Below are positions 24,246 to 37,057 of a stretch of 64,000 nt of DNA, one piece after another. The notes under the pieces were generated by a model. The model was not told the origin of the DNA and made no database searches. It was given only the letters and a program-made list of their open reading frames with translations. The stretch spans positions 114,790,741-114,854,740 of the forward strand of contig OX104127.1 of assembly GCA_944470555.2 (NCBI GenBank). Direction: 5' to 3'. Both the position numbers and the translations under genes were made by a program. The first letter of the stretch is position 1. The number at the start of each line of letters is the position of its first letter. This DNA is from Heterobilharzia americana (Eukaryota > Platyhelminthes > Trematoda > Strigeidida > Schistosomatidae).

Positions 24246-25963
24246 ATCAGTAATCTGGGAAACAGGTTCAGTCATTTCTATGTATGTAATAAAACAATCA
24301 CATAATTAATTGGAATGCACCAATAGTCCTAGGAAATAATGCAGTTACTTCCAGAGAAGAGTTGGTTATTACATAATCTTTATTCATCAATTCATCATCT
24401 AACCCGTGCAATACGAATGACTCTATTCTAATTCAGATATATAGAGAATTCTACTATCAATAAAATCCGTGAATTAAAAGTAATAGAACTATGAGAAGGT
24501 AGTCAGGAAATTACTGATTACCTTGATGTAGTTACGAAAGAATAATCATGCTAGACACGACATCTGGTGGATAACATTATGTCACTGTGTACAGTAATAA
24601 ATTAACTAGTGTCTTACAACAGTTAACCACCCTGATGAAGTTACGTACCTACATAACTGACAGATATTAACTATAGGTTGACGGCACCTATCCATAAGTG
24701 TATAACACCACATGTCAAGTCATGTGAATGAGAAGCTATATTTGTAGACACCCACGAAGTTAGCAGTACTCGTGATAGATGAATACGTTTCCTATGTTGA
24801 GGGCTCTACGATCTACTGTCAAGTTGATTTTATCAAACTCCGTACTAATAAGTTGCTCGAATGATCAGCACATATCGCTGACATTTTTAGAATCAGAAGG
24901 CTTCTGTAGCACTTAACTTAGTTGTATCAGCAACATTTAAAGATCACAAGTGAAGTTTTTGATAAAAATTTCGTTCACATAGTAGTAATTACAGTAGATG
25001 CATTCGACTAAATACCTATCCAGGAAGGTACTCCCAATATTTAAACTTGTGTAATAGTTTGCATGATTGTCAGACACTTACAGTTTTCTAAAAGTAGAAA
25101 ATAGGACAATAAGTGATCAGTAGTGAGAGATTTACAGAAAATATGTACGTAACAACATGCTTCTTTTTGAATTACTACATCTTCATATTGCTAAACACTA
25201 ATTAATTCCAATTCATACAGCTGCTAAACTGCGAGATCCTGTAGGTTTTCATTGCTTCGTTGTTTAGAAAATTTGTCGTATGTGTTATGAGAGGAGACTT
25301 TCAAGAGGCCGAGTCAATTTTATTTTGAATAATCGTTCACTACATCAAGCTAATAAGGTCTGAAACTGCCAGTATCAAATTAAGACATTCTCATTGTTAA
25401 CATGTATGTCCCTATGTTTATTGCAACTTTACATGTTAATGTGAACAATGCATGATTATAAAAACAAGTGATTACGTTGAGTTAATCGTGAGTTCAAAGG
25501 CCGCCATCAACACTGATCAATGAATGACAGTTTAAATCATTTCTGTACCACATATCGCCAAACTATACGACACAAAAGGATAAACTGCTCACATTATATA
25601 ACTTATATCAGTGAGCCTAACCTGGTAGAATTCTGAGGATTTGCTCCAAATTTATAATTCAGATTTTAGATGTACTAAAGAGTGCGAATTTCATCTTTGT
25701 ATCCGTCCCTTAGATTTTGTTCTTTATATTATAAACGTAACTAAATCCGCCAAATAATTCTCTTCGCTTATTTTGTCACTTTATATCTTATATATCTGTG
25801 GGCAAAATTAATTTTAAACTTTTACTGATAATTTCGTTGATGAAAAACAGTTTATAGGTTTCCTACTTTATATTTTTGTTTTACTTATATCCCACTGTAG
25901 TACCAATTGTGCATTACTTCATTTGTGTTGATAAAACCGCTTTCCTTATACAGTCAACATGGG
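24246..25963. other. Unexplained AT-rich DNA
   Basis: Nothing supported up to the edge of the duplicated 1.69-kb segment. Confidence 0.45.
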
Positions 25964-27651
25964 GAAAATTTGATTCTCTGACTATCAAGAATTATGAATA
26001 TAAATCCATCTGTCACACTAGCGGACATGAAATGTCGAAAATAGTTGAAACGTCCTGATCCCAAGCCTCTAGTGAGCATGGTCCCCAGGTTGCAGAAATG
26101 AAGAATGCCTTACGAAAATAACTTGGCATCCATGTGAACACAGTACGTTGTCCTTCTGCTTTGACTTTAGTATCAGAATATTCGTCACCCCAGACAACTG
26201 CCTGCCTTATTTTCAGCTTCCAGTTATTAGTATATTTGAAATACAAAATGTGAGGTAGTACGATCAGTGAAAATGCAATGAACCCTTCGCACGTTACTAC
26301 AAACAATCAAGTCTGTGTGTCATCCGAATTACTATCAGCCATTCCAGTCTCTATTCTTTACTTGCTTATTTTACATCAGAACAATTCCGCATTTTCGCAC
26401 TTTGAAAATTTACTTCCATCTGTATCCCTATTTCACTTATTTCTTTGTCACTGATTGAAATTTCTCCAAATCTTCACCACTTTTTGTGGCTAAACAGGTG
26501 TTTCCAAAGTGCTGTCCGTCACTGATGTATTTGATTTAGCTGTTCTAAAACCACTGAGTGACTTCCATTCTCTGTTTCTGATATAAATCATTGCTTAAAT
26601 TACCAGTCAGCAGTCGTCACATTACCAGAAATTAGGTCTGACTTTGATTCTCCAAACAGGACTGTGACCTGAAACTAACTTCTGCAGTAGAAGGGAATCC
26701 ACCCAAGATATTTGTTGGCATCTTGAAAGAGAGATGTAAACATGTCTCACACAAGGTGAGGACTACAGTCATATCTTAAGCAATCAGGTGGACGGAAGCC
26801 TGCATCTGCAATCAGTCTAGGCGGTCAATCACTGGGACTTGTCTAAAAGCTCTTGTATCTGGCTGCTTGCATAAGTAATTACAAATTGATGAACGATTGC
26901 ATTTTCAACAATCTGTTGAAAGGCAGAGTGGCACATGACAGTCCGAAGCATCTTTGACCCCATTTCTATAATAACTTTCTTGTAAACGTCAAGGCATACA
27001 ATGCGTTAGTGCAAGCCCTTCCACGTTAATTCTTAGAAAGCTGAATTATTTGAACCGAGAATGTGCAACCACTCTGTAGAATTATCAGCATCTAGTTAGA
27101 ACACCATGTAGGTGTTTTTTAAGGTGAGATGGTGAGTTTGCGCGCTGTGGGTGGTATCACTTTGTAAGCAAGATAACCTTGAATTACCAGCATAGGTGGC
27201 GTAGACAATCGTGAGTAATTTCATACCAGCCACCTTCCTACACTTCATTGTTTCATTGTTGTTTGTTTTGCGTCTGGTTGTGAGGAGTAGTGAGTTGGCC
27301 AGTGTATGATGTGGCATTATAAAATTATGTGTATTTGTGCTGATTAATTTTTGTAGGTCCCTATTGCCTCCTTGAATGAATTCAAGAGTTTCATAAAACT
27401 AAGTGGCTGTAGACGATAGCGGACACGAATCAAATTCTAAACTGGCCTGTCGTACTTCAGCTTTATTGCCTCTTCTGCTATCGATATGTAGGAGAAAAGT
27501 TGAACGTTTTGGACTCACTCTCTAATAACGTATGTGTATCTTACTTTGATGTTTTATGTTGATTCCTTCCACATAATTTTAATGTCTTCCTAATCTTGTT
27601 ACATTATCATGTTTATCGAATCACTTGTTTCCAATGTTTTACCGAGTTTTT
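25964..27651. repeat. 1.69-kb unidentified dispersed repeat, copy 1
   Basis: The stretch recurs at 49681-51369 with 18 differences by my count (about 99 percent identical) and one 1-base length change. More than half of the differences lie in the last 400 bases. On the minus strand it holds a 97-codon frame (26306-26013; starts MFVVTCEGFIAFSLIV) and a 73-codon frame (27317-27096). The equivalent of the second frame in the other copy is open for 112 codons. I recognise no transposase, reverse transcriptase, terminal repeats or LTR. It could be part of a larger element, a processed non-coding transcript or a host segmental duplication. Confidence 0.85.
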
Positions 27652-30600
27652 ATTTCAACTTTATTAATAACAAAAATTGAACCAGTTTTCAATTTGCCAA
27701 GTTTTGCAAACACCTGGGTGTTAATAACGATATCAGTTTTTATCCAATGACTGTTACATTTAAACCTCTAATTTTTTTAAAAATATCAAGTTTAGAGTGA
27801 GCATTAATTCCATCTGATGGTATTTTTCCTTACTTATGCTCTCATTTTTAACATTGTACTAGTTAGTAACAAGATAACTGGAAAAGAAACACTTCTTGAT
27901 GTTCTATTAAGTTAAATATGAAACAAATACATTTATTAGCCTTATTTTTAATGATGCTTCAGTCCAATTATTCACGCACACAATCAATCCTACTGTAAAA
28001 TTGCTTCATAACGCAACGATGGGGAACATTTTTAGTTCAGGTGGTTGATTGTGTTGATGTTGTGTTCTTCGAGGTCGATGATTTAGTCATAAAGCTTTCA
28101 TTATCATTCTAAACAACATCATCATACTATCTTCAGATTTTCCAGATTCCTGTTTCATGCATGAGGTCAGATAAAACAAATTCGTAACATATAACTTTTG
28201 ACTCTTCCTTTAAGTACGACGAAACAATCTTAAATAAATCAAAACCACAGTTGAAACGTGCCTGAAATAGCTAACTTATACAACCAAGATATGCAACTTT
28301 TAGTGCTAAGAATATCGCTCGTAGTTACTGGCTCAATAGCCCATGAGTGCTAATGACCAACTAATGAATGTTCTATGAGTATTGAAATCCTTGATAGCAC
28401 TGACTATAGGTATCCTTCTTATTTAGTCTTCATCTTCCCATGATTGCACATTTTTTCAATAAATGAGTCGTGATAAACTAATTTCAGTGATGGTTCTCTA
28501 CATACTCATTTGTCATTGAAGAAGCATAGTCTGAACAGCCATCAGTTTACTGTTGGTGCATAGAATATCACAGAAGAATCTCTGAAAGCTATAACGGACA
28601 CCATTTGTCCACTCAATGTCATAACAAGTAAATAAAGGTATCAACGGGATCAATTCACAGTCTCCAACAGATGACTGATGTTTGGTGAATATTGAATTTC
28701 GATCAAGCAGCGAGAAATCATCCCTCAGGTTTTAGTATACAAGTATACGAGAATACAATTCATAACAAGAATATAAATTTTCATACGTTTTAATCTTTTG
28801 AGTAGGTTTATTTTGGTGTATTGCGTAACATCTTATTTTCGGCAGATGCCATACTACTGTTTGCAATACTGTTTTTGGATTCTTCATTATTGTATCTGTT
28901 AGATTTACCAAGAATTCTTTGCTTTAGAACAGTTTTCTTTGATTCCTTTGTCATCCAGATGATTTCAGTCGATGAAAGTCTAAATAATACTGTGCTATCA
29001 AAGAAAAACAAAAAAAAATAACACCAAAATGACTATTTATAAAATATGAATCCTTTCATACAGGTGAATTGATAAGGCACGGATAGCAATATTCTAATAA
29101 ATGTCATCCAAGCTTCATTTGGTTAGGTCATGCATTTGGTTTCACACTTTGAGGGAAGATCTATCTGAAATCTCAGAGATGACTAATTTTAGGCCTCGTA
29201 AAAGGCTTACAACCTGTACTATACCTAACAGAAATGTGAATTAAGTTATGAAATAATAAGTGGTGGTAACAGTTGTGCTATATCGCTGACTGGAAAACGT
29301 AGCAGGTACTTGACCACTGGTTTCTAATCCGATGATTGACAAGAAATAACCGCCTAGAGTTCGCTCACTCTTGCGGTTAAGGATGTTCAATGCTTAGGAT
29401 TACCAAACCAAGGCGCAACAAATATCTGTTCAACTGTGAAGTAAATCACTTTGAAAACCATGATCATTCGGCATTGAAAACCTCTCATCTAATAAAACCT
29501 TGGCAATGATTACTCAAAAATGTTCCGGTGAACAGAGCAAACAAAAGATGTAACACAAATTCTTAATTTTTCTAAATCAGTTACTGACTGAGGCAGAGAT
29601 ACTGAATTTAATCAGTGCAAGATATCTGCTCGATCGTTAACGTCCTTTCAGCCTACATTTAAGTTAACAAATCATCTCCAGCTGTAGTATTATTGAAACA
29701 GCCATCATATATCATTTCTGTGATGTCTACTGTGCTAAGCGCAACCAAAAAACAATAACCATCATTACCTAGCCATCATAATTAAATTCAGTACTCTGGA
29801 CTTCGATCGAGCATGTTCTACACTAAGAATTATCTTTGTGCAAACTTGACAAACGCAGAGGCCAATCACTAACCATTCATATTTGTTGTATACCCATGAA
29901 TGCTAGACTAATAAAGAACCCAACAGCATAGTCAGATGGGAATAGTATATTTGAGAGTTCATGACAAAAAATACCGATACATTCCAACTAGCTGGCTACA
30001 GGATTGATTACAAACAGTACAATGTAACACGACAAAGTACTAAATGGCGTGGATGCTTGACCAGAAGCCTTCGGCTTAGTTGGTCTGAAAAATCTATGAC
30101 GGTCAGCACGAATGCTGAATCTGGTCGAGCTCTAGGCTATTGATTACAGGCAATTATTTCCCTTTTTCATAGTAGAATACAATGTCTCAGAACCATCAGA
30201 TATTTTATTTAACAAAATGCACATAAAGAGGTGACTGAAATAAAAATAAAAGCAGCGTCATCAACTGCTAACGTAAAATTCCCAAAGCCTTAGATATGAT
30301 CCATAATGCTGCGTTACTGAAAAGTTTCACATTGTATCGGACTAAGCTCAGTAAGCTTCAGTCGGTCTAATATTCAAAAACCAAAGATTATCTTCATTAT
30401 TTTAATAGCTTATAAAATTGTATGTTCCCAGGAAAATAACTTTTTTTCCTGAACATTTCCAGTGTCTCACTGTAGGATATTAAAATTCGCATGAGTTTAC
30501 CTCATCACAATAATGTTTGAAACTTCATAAAATTAGTTTCCTTGATAAGTTTTGCAAAGCAGTAACAACAAATATTGTGGGATGGGTGGAGTTTACTTCA

Positions 30601-31129
30601 TGTGCTCTAAATCTTCTAAATACACTCTAAATTTAAAATTGTGTAAGATGTTACTGTCCAGTACAAGTCATCTGATTCATTTCAGTAGCAAATAACACCA
30701 AATACATCTTTCAAACCTAAACATCGCTGCATAAATATGGAGACGGAGAAGAGTAACAAAGTTCAGGATTCAAATAGCCAATACAGGTAACAAGCCACAA
30801 CCAGTCAGACTATAAAATCGACCAGTAAACACCAGGCAAAATACGACGTAATAGTAGTACAAGAACGTGATTACTGCTCAAGGTGGTAGGAATTCTGATG
30901 GAAGGGGGAAAACAACAAAGATGATGTGCAAAGCATACCGTAGAGGAATGGGAGAGGATATGCTAACAAACATGGTTAAGCTATAATGGATTAAAGTAAA
31001 TCGAAAATGACGGGGAAATGTTTAATTTTTAAGAATAATATATCAAATGATAAGATTAAAGAACAAAATAGTGAACAGAGCTGTAAGAAAGGAGAAACTA
31101 ACCAAAGTAGCGCAAGGTGAACCACAAAC
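27652..31129. other. Unexplained AT-rich DNA
   Basis: No gene, RNA or recognised repeat. Short frames at 28821-29021, 28808-29011 and 29961-30143 show nothing beyond chance length and composition. Confidence 0.45.
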
Positions 31130-31308
31130 TCCTATTGTGCACGTAAGTTCGGTTTCACTCTACGAATTGCTGCTGCTTCTGTACAACGTAGCGATCTGCC
31201 ACTTCTTTGTGTGTCGACTACCTTAAAAGCCATGTCTGAGTCTACAGCATGGCTTGTATCGAGGATGTGCTTGTCAATAGCGCTATCTGGCAGCCTTCCA
31301 CCTCCCAA

Positions 31309-31599
31309 CTATAGGGTTCTTGGTATATGTTCAGAGATTCGGTTACCGAGGTTCCTTTTCGTCCTCCCAATAAACATGCTACTGCAAGTATAGGTGAATA
31401 AATAACTAAAATAGGAGGTAACATGAGGAAGTCTCACGTCTGAATTAGTTTCTGTGATCATGTTCTTCGTGCTACAGACAACTGTTAGTTTCGCAGCTGG
31501 ATAAGTTAGTGCGATGCATGCATTCAGTCGGCGATTATTTTTTGAACCTAATTCATCGCTTCTGAATTGTAGTCTAATGAACACGTCCTTTTTTGGCAT
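31309..31599 (-). pseudogene. GIY-YIG endonuclease fragment of the minus-strand PLE
   Basis: A 96-codon open stretch with YLFTYTCSSMFIGRTKRNLG and NRISEHIPRTL. In PLEs the corresponding region is a cysteine-containing YxxTC followed by YIGRTxRxLxxRIxEH. Here the tyrosine of YIG is phenylalanine (FIG). Together with the RT it would nick target DNA during insertion; the copy is broken at both ends. Confidence 0.8.
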
Positions 31600-31731
31600 G
31601 GTTGTATCCTTCTCATTTTAAGGTTTAAACTGTTTATTGATGAAACTTATAGAATATCTATTACCTAACAAAGTTTTGCATGATATCCAGTTCACCTTCG
31701 ATGACTTTCTTGGTACGTAGTCTGGTAGCCA

Positions 31732-32163
31732 TTAAAAATAAAATCTTGGCTGAACTTCTTTAATAGGCGTTGGATAGAGACTATTAAATGGGAAATACTG
31801 ACCGGTGCAAGTAGGCTTATGATGCATTCTGTGTATTATAGAAGCATCTTCATTTCCTTTAATCCTCAAACCCAAGAAATGTATTCCATTTAACGTTTCA
31901 TATTCACATGTGGATTTCACATCTGAATGAACTGAATTGAAAGGTCTGAGTAGGTTCAGCACATGGACTTCACTCTCACACATGATAAAACTATTATCTA
32001 AATATCTTAAATACCATTTTATCTGTTTGAAGGTATCACCTTGTTTGGTATTCTCCAGACGGTATAGGAATATGTCTGCAATTATGTGACCAAGAGGACT
32101 CACTCCCTTTAGCCACACCTTCTGTTTGTCTGTAATGTAAACAGTTAAACTCGAATTGCACAT
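31732..32163 (-). pseudogene. Reverse transcriptase fragment of the minus-strand PLE
   Basis: This 143-codon open stretch covers RT motif B (residues 20-33, GVSPLGHIIADIF), motif C (residues 51-62, with YLDN replacing the catalytic YxDD) and the thumb entrance (KPTCTGQYFPFNS). The first 18 residues are off-frame; the proper upstream sequence lies in another frame and continues to about 32195. Loss of the second aspartate should remove polymerase activity. Confidence 0.8.
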
Positions 32164-32195
32164 TTTTCGTGCATAACATCAATAAATCACTCAGT

Positions 32196-32880
32196 CACTT
32201 AGATGGGAAGTCTATGATAGACACTGAGCTTACTGAGCACAATTTTAAATTTAGTGCATATATGGAAGATTTAAAGCACGAGAAACTAATTTGATCCATC
32301 CCATAGTACTTATTGTTCTTGTTTTGCAAAAACGTTTGAAACCTATCTTACCGCTGAATAAATCGTTTGGATGGAATCCCATAAATAGTTTCTGGACAGA
32401 AAATTAAATGAGCACTGCTCTTGACACACTTTCTGCTAGTAAAAAGAGATTTTAAACATGAACTCCCTTGACTTCTCTACATTTCATTCATTCATCATGA
32501 AGTTAAAAGGTAAGTTCAGCAGTTTAATACTGTAATTGCGTTAGATTTACAAGGTATCAAAATGTTTTATCATCAAAGTGCTAGACTGATTTTCCAAGTC
32601 ATTTATACCAGAATGCAAGTATCTAGATATTCCATGATGAATTGGAACTCTACTACATCCTATCGACCGTGGACTTTTAGCGATGATTTCTAAAGCGATC
32701 GTTTTGAATTACATTCTCTCCTTTTCCTGTCTAAAATATTCTAGAAGAAATTTGAGGCGTATTTAGTTAGTATTCATTACTGATTAACATCAGTCTTAAA
32801 ACCAAAAGAGACCTGAAAGCATTTAATTGTCTGTCTCATCCTAGCATGAAACTTCTCAGTAGTACGCTTCCATGACCTCT
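32196..32880. other. No supported feature
   Basis: It may include the unrecognisable N-terminal part of the PLE; I cannot show it. Confidence 0.35.
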
Positions 32881-32950
32881 CCAGGGGTTGAACGTACGAC
32901 CTTTGGATATTGCGGCGAAAGCGCTAACCATACAGCCACTGGATTAAAGT
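32881..32950 (-). repeat. tRNA-like sequence, probably a SINE head
   Basis: On the minus strand GTGGCTGTATGGTTAGCGC is A-box-like, and GTACGTTCAACCCC about 35 bases later is B-box-like. The arrangement is tRNA-like, but I cannot close an acceptor stem by eye, so I do not call a tRNA gene. Confidence 0.4.
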
Positions 32951-33124
32951 CCAGTAGCGCAACTATCCACCAAGATCTTCAGTTAGCATCCACTTGGCTT
33001 TCGATTGGTTGGCTCCTAATTGGCTTCTAATTAGAACTAAGCTATATACATCTCGAAGCATGTCACTTATGTGTACTATAATCGTGCTATATCAAGTACT
33101 GACAGAAGTAGGAAACAGTGTATC

Positions 33125-33215
33125 AATGAACTCCAACCCGGTGGTTGGATGGCCAACGTGTTTGCCGTGAGACGTGAATAATTTAAACCTCAATACTATG
33201 AACACTAGTTAGCGC
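33125..33215 (+). repeat. Possible tRNA-like SINE head
   Basis: GGTGGTTGGATGGCCAACGT followed by GCCGTGAGACG resembles the middle of a tRNA-derived SINE head. The B box is degraded. Confidence 0.3.
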
Positions 33216-33694
33216 CTTGATGCGGTGTTAATTTGCCTGCCCTCATTTCACCTATGCAGTAAAAACCGATAACTTTATGCAGAATCACACCCATGACCAC
33301 TAGATCAAGCGGAATATAATGTATGGGCTTGCATTTTCCGGATTCTATCAATTCTTGTTACTATGTTACCACTGTCTAATACTGCTGATTACTTCATTTA
33401 GTCACAGGTAGTAAGAAGTAGACAGCTATATCATCTACCCACTGGCGGCACATTTGCGCACACTTTGGGTTTCTTCGTGTAGATAATGAGTGGTTTACAG
33501 AAGTCAGAAACAACCTGTTCTTGAATTATTCACCTTTTCACTTAGTTCGTAAGTTCATACGATAAACTAGCTAAGTACTGTAACGAAATGATTGATTGAC
33601 CTTTCTTTACAAACAAACAAAATTTTATTCTTAACCCTCTTGAAAAATGATATCGTGTACTTGAAGGTGGATATATCTGGATCTGTATATTTAA

Positions 33695-33880
33695 TCGTAT
33701 GCTTCAGTCCACAACACACACTTCGTTCTATTTGGGACTCGTCAGCTTGGTATGCCCTCAGTCCACTGAGTAATGGTGTTCCCATCGAAACTCGGACCTA
33801 GTAGCAATCGCTTCAGACTCCAAAGTCTTACCCAATAGGTCACTAAAGCACTAGAACCACCTCGATGAATCATCTTATTA
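33695..33880 (-). mobile_element. Smα-like hammerhead SINE with near-canonical core
   Basis: On the minus strand a diverged tRNA-like head (TGACCTATTGGGTAAGACTT, GGTCCGAGTTTCG) leads into the ribozyme region 33754-33702. The core reads CTGACGAGTCCCAAATAG followed by AACGAAG. That is one change in CTGATGA, and GAAG for GAAA, with the GTCCCAAATAG hairpin loop intact. The outer stem (ACCAAG against TGTGGA) no longer pairs. Confidence 0.7.
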
Positions 33881-36800
33881 GCGGCATCTTAATATCGTTC
33901 ATTTAGAGTGAAGCAATTAAACAGTGATTTTGAAGCTTACAAGCGATATCAAAATACGCTAAGCATTTTTAATCACCATGCTATTAGGAAAACAGTTTTT
34001 CAAGCAGTCAGCTCATATGAGTAGCTGTTCCATTGATTCATACAGAACCAATGCATGAGCAGTTCGTTGACATTTCAAAGGGATGCTAACAATTTCTCTT
34101 TAGAAAACTCACTAAGTCATCAACAAAATGTGGAGAAATATTACTGAATCTCAGTGATATACTTCTCTAAAGAAGTTAACTTTGCTGAGTTTAAAACAAG
34201 TTATTTATCACTAACATAAAATATCTTACGATTAAACGGAAATTCGTACACTATGAACCAAAAATTCTTACTTATATGTAGTTTTAAAAAGATAATGTGG
34301 CTTACAGAACTTTATGACAACTCCGTAATGGTCAAAACAGAAATCAGATTTCAGAATGAGTGCCCTTTCAACTGTTTGACTTAAGCTAACTATGATGGCA
34401 GTTAGACTGATCATAAGATGACCCTGCCAATAGAATCCAATCACCTGACAACTCGATACTCTTTTTATTCCAGTGAATCTTTATTGAATGCTACTTTTAA
34501 CACTTCACAATTCTTGTAACCATTCCCTAGTAGTAAATGAAGACTAGTTTTCGAATACAGTTTATGAATGGCTTATCTTTTCCGCTAACTGAATGCGATA
34601 TATTTAGGTGAATTTGTACAGCTTCAGAATGGTACTTATGGGGAGAGTGAGATCTCCTGGAATGTTTCTTGTCTCATGAGTCATAATCTCTCTTGCCTTG
34701 TTGCGGTAGTGTCAAAAACAGTAACTTGACCGTAATGCAGGACTTTCAGGTTCCATATTGATGTTCTCTGACTGACTGTCAAAAAAACAGGAAAAACTGT
34801 TGAATTTTTCGTTGAAAGTTCCTACGATAAAACAGTCAAACAATGATTACGTGACCACAAGAAGGAAGAGATGAGCTTCCAAATGTTTGAATATTATTCT
34901 TTTCAATTACTTAGGATTCTTTTATGTAACTATGACTCGACAAAAACAATCACTTTGTTATCCTTTGAAAACAAAATATTATGCCGCCAATCAGTAACAG
35001 ATGTATCTGAGTTATTCTAGGTACGTGTAATTCATAGAAAACACGCATATTTGAATTAGAACATTGAAGACCTAGTTTCATATCGGGTGATTTACATACT
35101 TTATAGTCAGAACTTGCCTACACGAAATGAACTAGGTTATTGCCCTAACATAAACAATACATTTTCGCATACTTGTAAAAATTTTTTGAAATTGAACATA
35201 ACTGCTAGCAAAGGCTGGTTAGAATAATAACTGTGTACTTAGTACAATCTAAGAACCATTATTCAACTTGTTTCACTTCTAAATTTTTGTTCATTCTTCT
35301 CACTGCAAATGCAACCCACTTTATTCCAAGCTAGTATTCCTCGTGAACTAAAATCACAGGTGTCTTAGTAGTATCTGAAGATTTACAACATGTCGTTTTA
35401 TCTAAAAATGAAGAACTTTTAGGAAGATGTAAAATTCAATAAGCAGCATCAGTGTATTCCATAAGCAACAGGTGATAAAAGACAATGAAGGCGGTAACTC
35501 ACTGAAGGAAATTAAATTGCAACCTTCACAATTCATTAAAAAACTTAAACGCACCGAATACCGTAAAGAAAACGTCAAATTACAATCATCAAATATAGTT
35601 TTTTGAGAGAAAGTACACCGCCCTAACAACAAGCATGTTAGTTTAAACGACAAGTATCCAGTTCTGTCTAATTATATGGCAGTCATTCGTGCGTAATTGC
35701 TTTCCCAATGACGTGGATGTCCTAATTTTATTAGCACTAAAGATCAGGTTTCAAGTGTTTATTGATGACTTTTAATGAGTTCGATAGGTCATGAGATTCA
35801 ATGTGAAGTAAATGCCAAGTAATTTCTCTACCTGAAATATACCGACTTTGAAACTCAAACCCCTTGACTTATGTTTAGAAATCCTAACAAGTACACGTAC
35901 ATATGTGCAGATAACTAAAGTTGAAGGTAAGAAAAGTAGCGAAATTGCCTACTTTGGATTGTCTTAATAACAGATTATCTTGGTGACAGGATGGGCAATT
36001 TTCATTGCAGTACCAAATCTACGGTTAGTCTTTGCAGTGATCCTACTCACTCTGAAGCCTGTGTAGGAAGATGAGGTTATTCTCATATGCACCACATTTA
36101 AATCTTTTTGTTTTTTTCTTACTCTGTCTATTGATGGGTGTTTCCAGGTAGGCTTGATAACGACCTCCTCAATTTTCTCGTCCAAGCACAGTCTACTAGT
36201 ATGGTTGGAAGCCTTCTCGAACCAGCATCACTTAGCGCTTCAGTCAAAGACATCACCAGTAGAGTGTTATCGTTATAAACTAGCAAGTTGCTAATTAAAT
36301 TTAAGTCACATTCGAAGAATTCGATGGTCCACTTTTCATAGTAATTATCTTCCAACACATACACTGAACACTTGTATTTGCTTTGTTCGTTCTACAAACC
36401 ACAGCTGTCATCTGAATATCAGTAATCGGATTTCAACTTTTACTTAACTCTAATTCTAAATTCACATTTTATAAAGCCTACTTGCTGGAAACCTGAATGA
36501 ATAAAATTATTCATAAACAGATTGTTAAAATAACAACATCAATATAAGTTATTAAACAAAGGAATGAAGTTGAGCGAAATTTGTTGATCAGCTTAAATGA
36601 TCGAAAAATGGCCTACTACAACATATAATGGTTATAACTTTAATATCAAAGTAAATGATACTGAATTTTGCTAAGTTTATTCTTGTCCATTTACCAGCAG
36701 ATTTAAATACCAATGATATGACAGATAGATAACAATTTGAATAAGATATTCATACCAAAACATTTTGAATGAAATAACGAAATCAGAGAATATCCTGCAT

Positions 36801-36931
36801 AATAATCAAAATTAAACAAATCCTTCTTTAAGCATTTCACAAAGTAATTTATATGAATTATGATCAAGATTTAACTGATTCGTATTGCAAAGGTTGAACT
36901 CTCAGGAAAAAGGTTGACATTAGAAATGGTT
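33881..36931. other. Mostly unexplained; open minus frames at 35964-36364
   Basis: Two overlapping minus-strand frames (36364-36128, 78 codons, and 36185-35964, 73 codons) look like one broken reading frame. They contain TEALSDAGSRRLPTILVDC and then, in the other frame, SIDRVRKKQKDLN. The uneven composition suggests an old coding remnant, perhaps of a transposable element, but I recognise no motif. Nothing else is seen. Confidence 0.3.
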
Positions 36932-37057
36932 CGTATTTGTGTAAGTCATAGAGTAATTCAAATAAAATAATTTCAATTCCTCGTATAGAAGTCTGTTTTA
37001 AGCTTCTTCAGAGAAGAATTATTCCATTTTAAACACTATATGACTTACACAAATGCA
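36932..37057. repeat. Imperfect hairpin with 16-base perfect terminal arms
   Basis: ATTTGTGTAAGTCATA (about 36935-36950) is the exact reverse complement of TATGACTTACACAAAT (37039-37054). Inside, a second weaker block AAATAAAATAATT pairs imperfectly with the complement of AATTATTCCATTT. The whole is about 125 bases. It could be a MITE-like element or the fold-back of a transcribed hairpin; no target duplication is evident. Confidence 0.6.

Larger units (their letters stand above)
31130..32195 (-). mobile_element. Penelope-like element remnant (RT plus GIY-YIG), minus strand
   Basis: Read on the minus strand, the first part is a reverse transcriptase fragment. It has LCTKNVQFEFN (about 32180), then in another frame SPLGHIIADIFLYRLENT and a motif C region YLRYLDNSFIMC. 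Next come GIHFLGLRIKG and HHKPTCTGQYFPFNSLYP. After a linker, a second frame (31599-31309) has CSSMFIGRTKRNLGNRISEH, the conserved core of the GIY-YIG nuclease fused to RT in Penelope-like elements. A tail near 31200-31140 reads RSLRCTEAAAIRR. The order RT then GIY-YIG is diagnostic of PLEs. The catalytic YxDD is YLDN, and there are frameshifts, so the copy is dead. The N-terminal part is missing. Confidence 0.85.

Noticed and set aside
25964..27651. LTR or solo-LTR interpretation of the 1.69-kb repeat
   Set aside because: I found no TG...CA ends, primer-binding site or flanking target duplication.
32881..32950. A minus-strand tRNA gene
   Set aside because: The tRNA-like boxes are present but the stems do not close by eye; it more likely belongs to a SINE.
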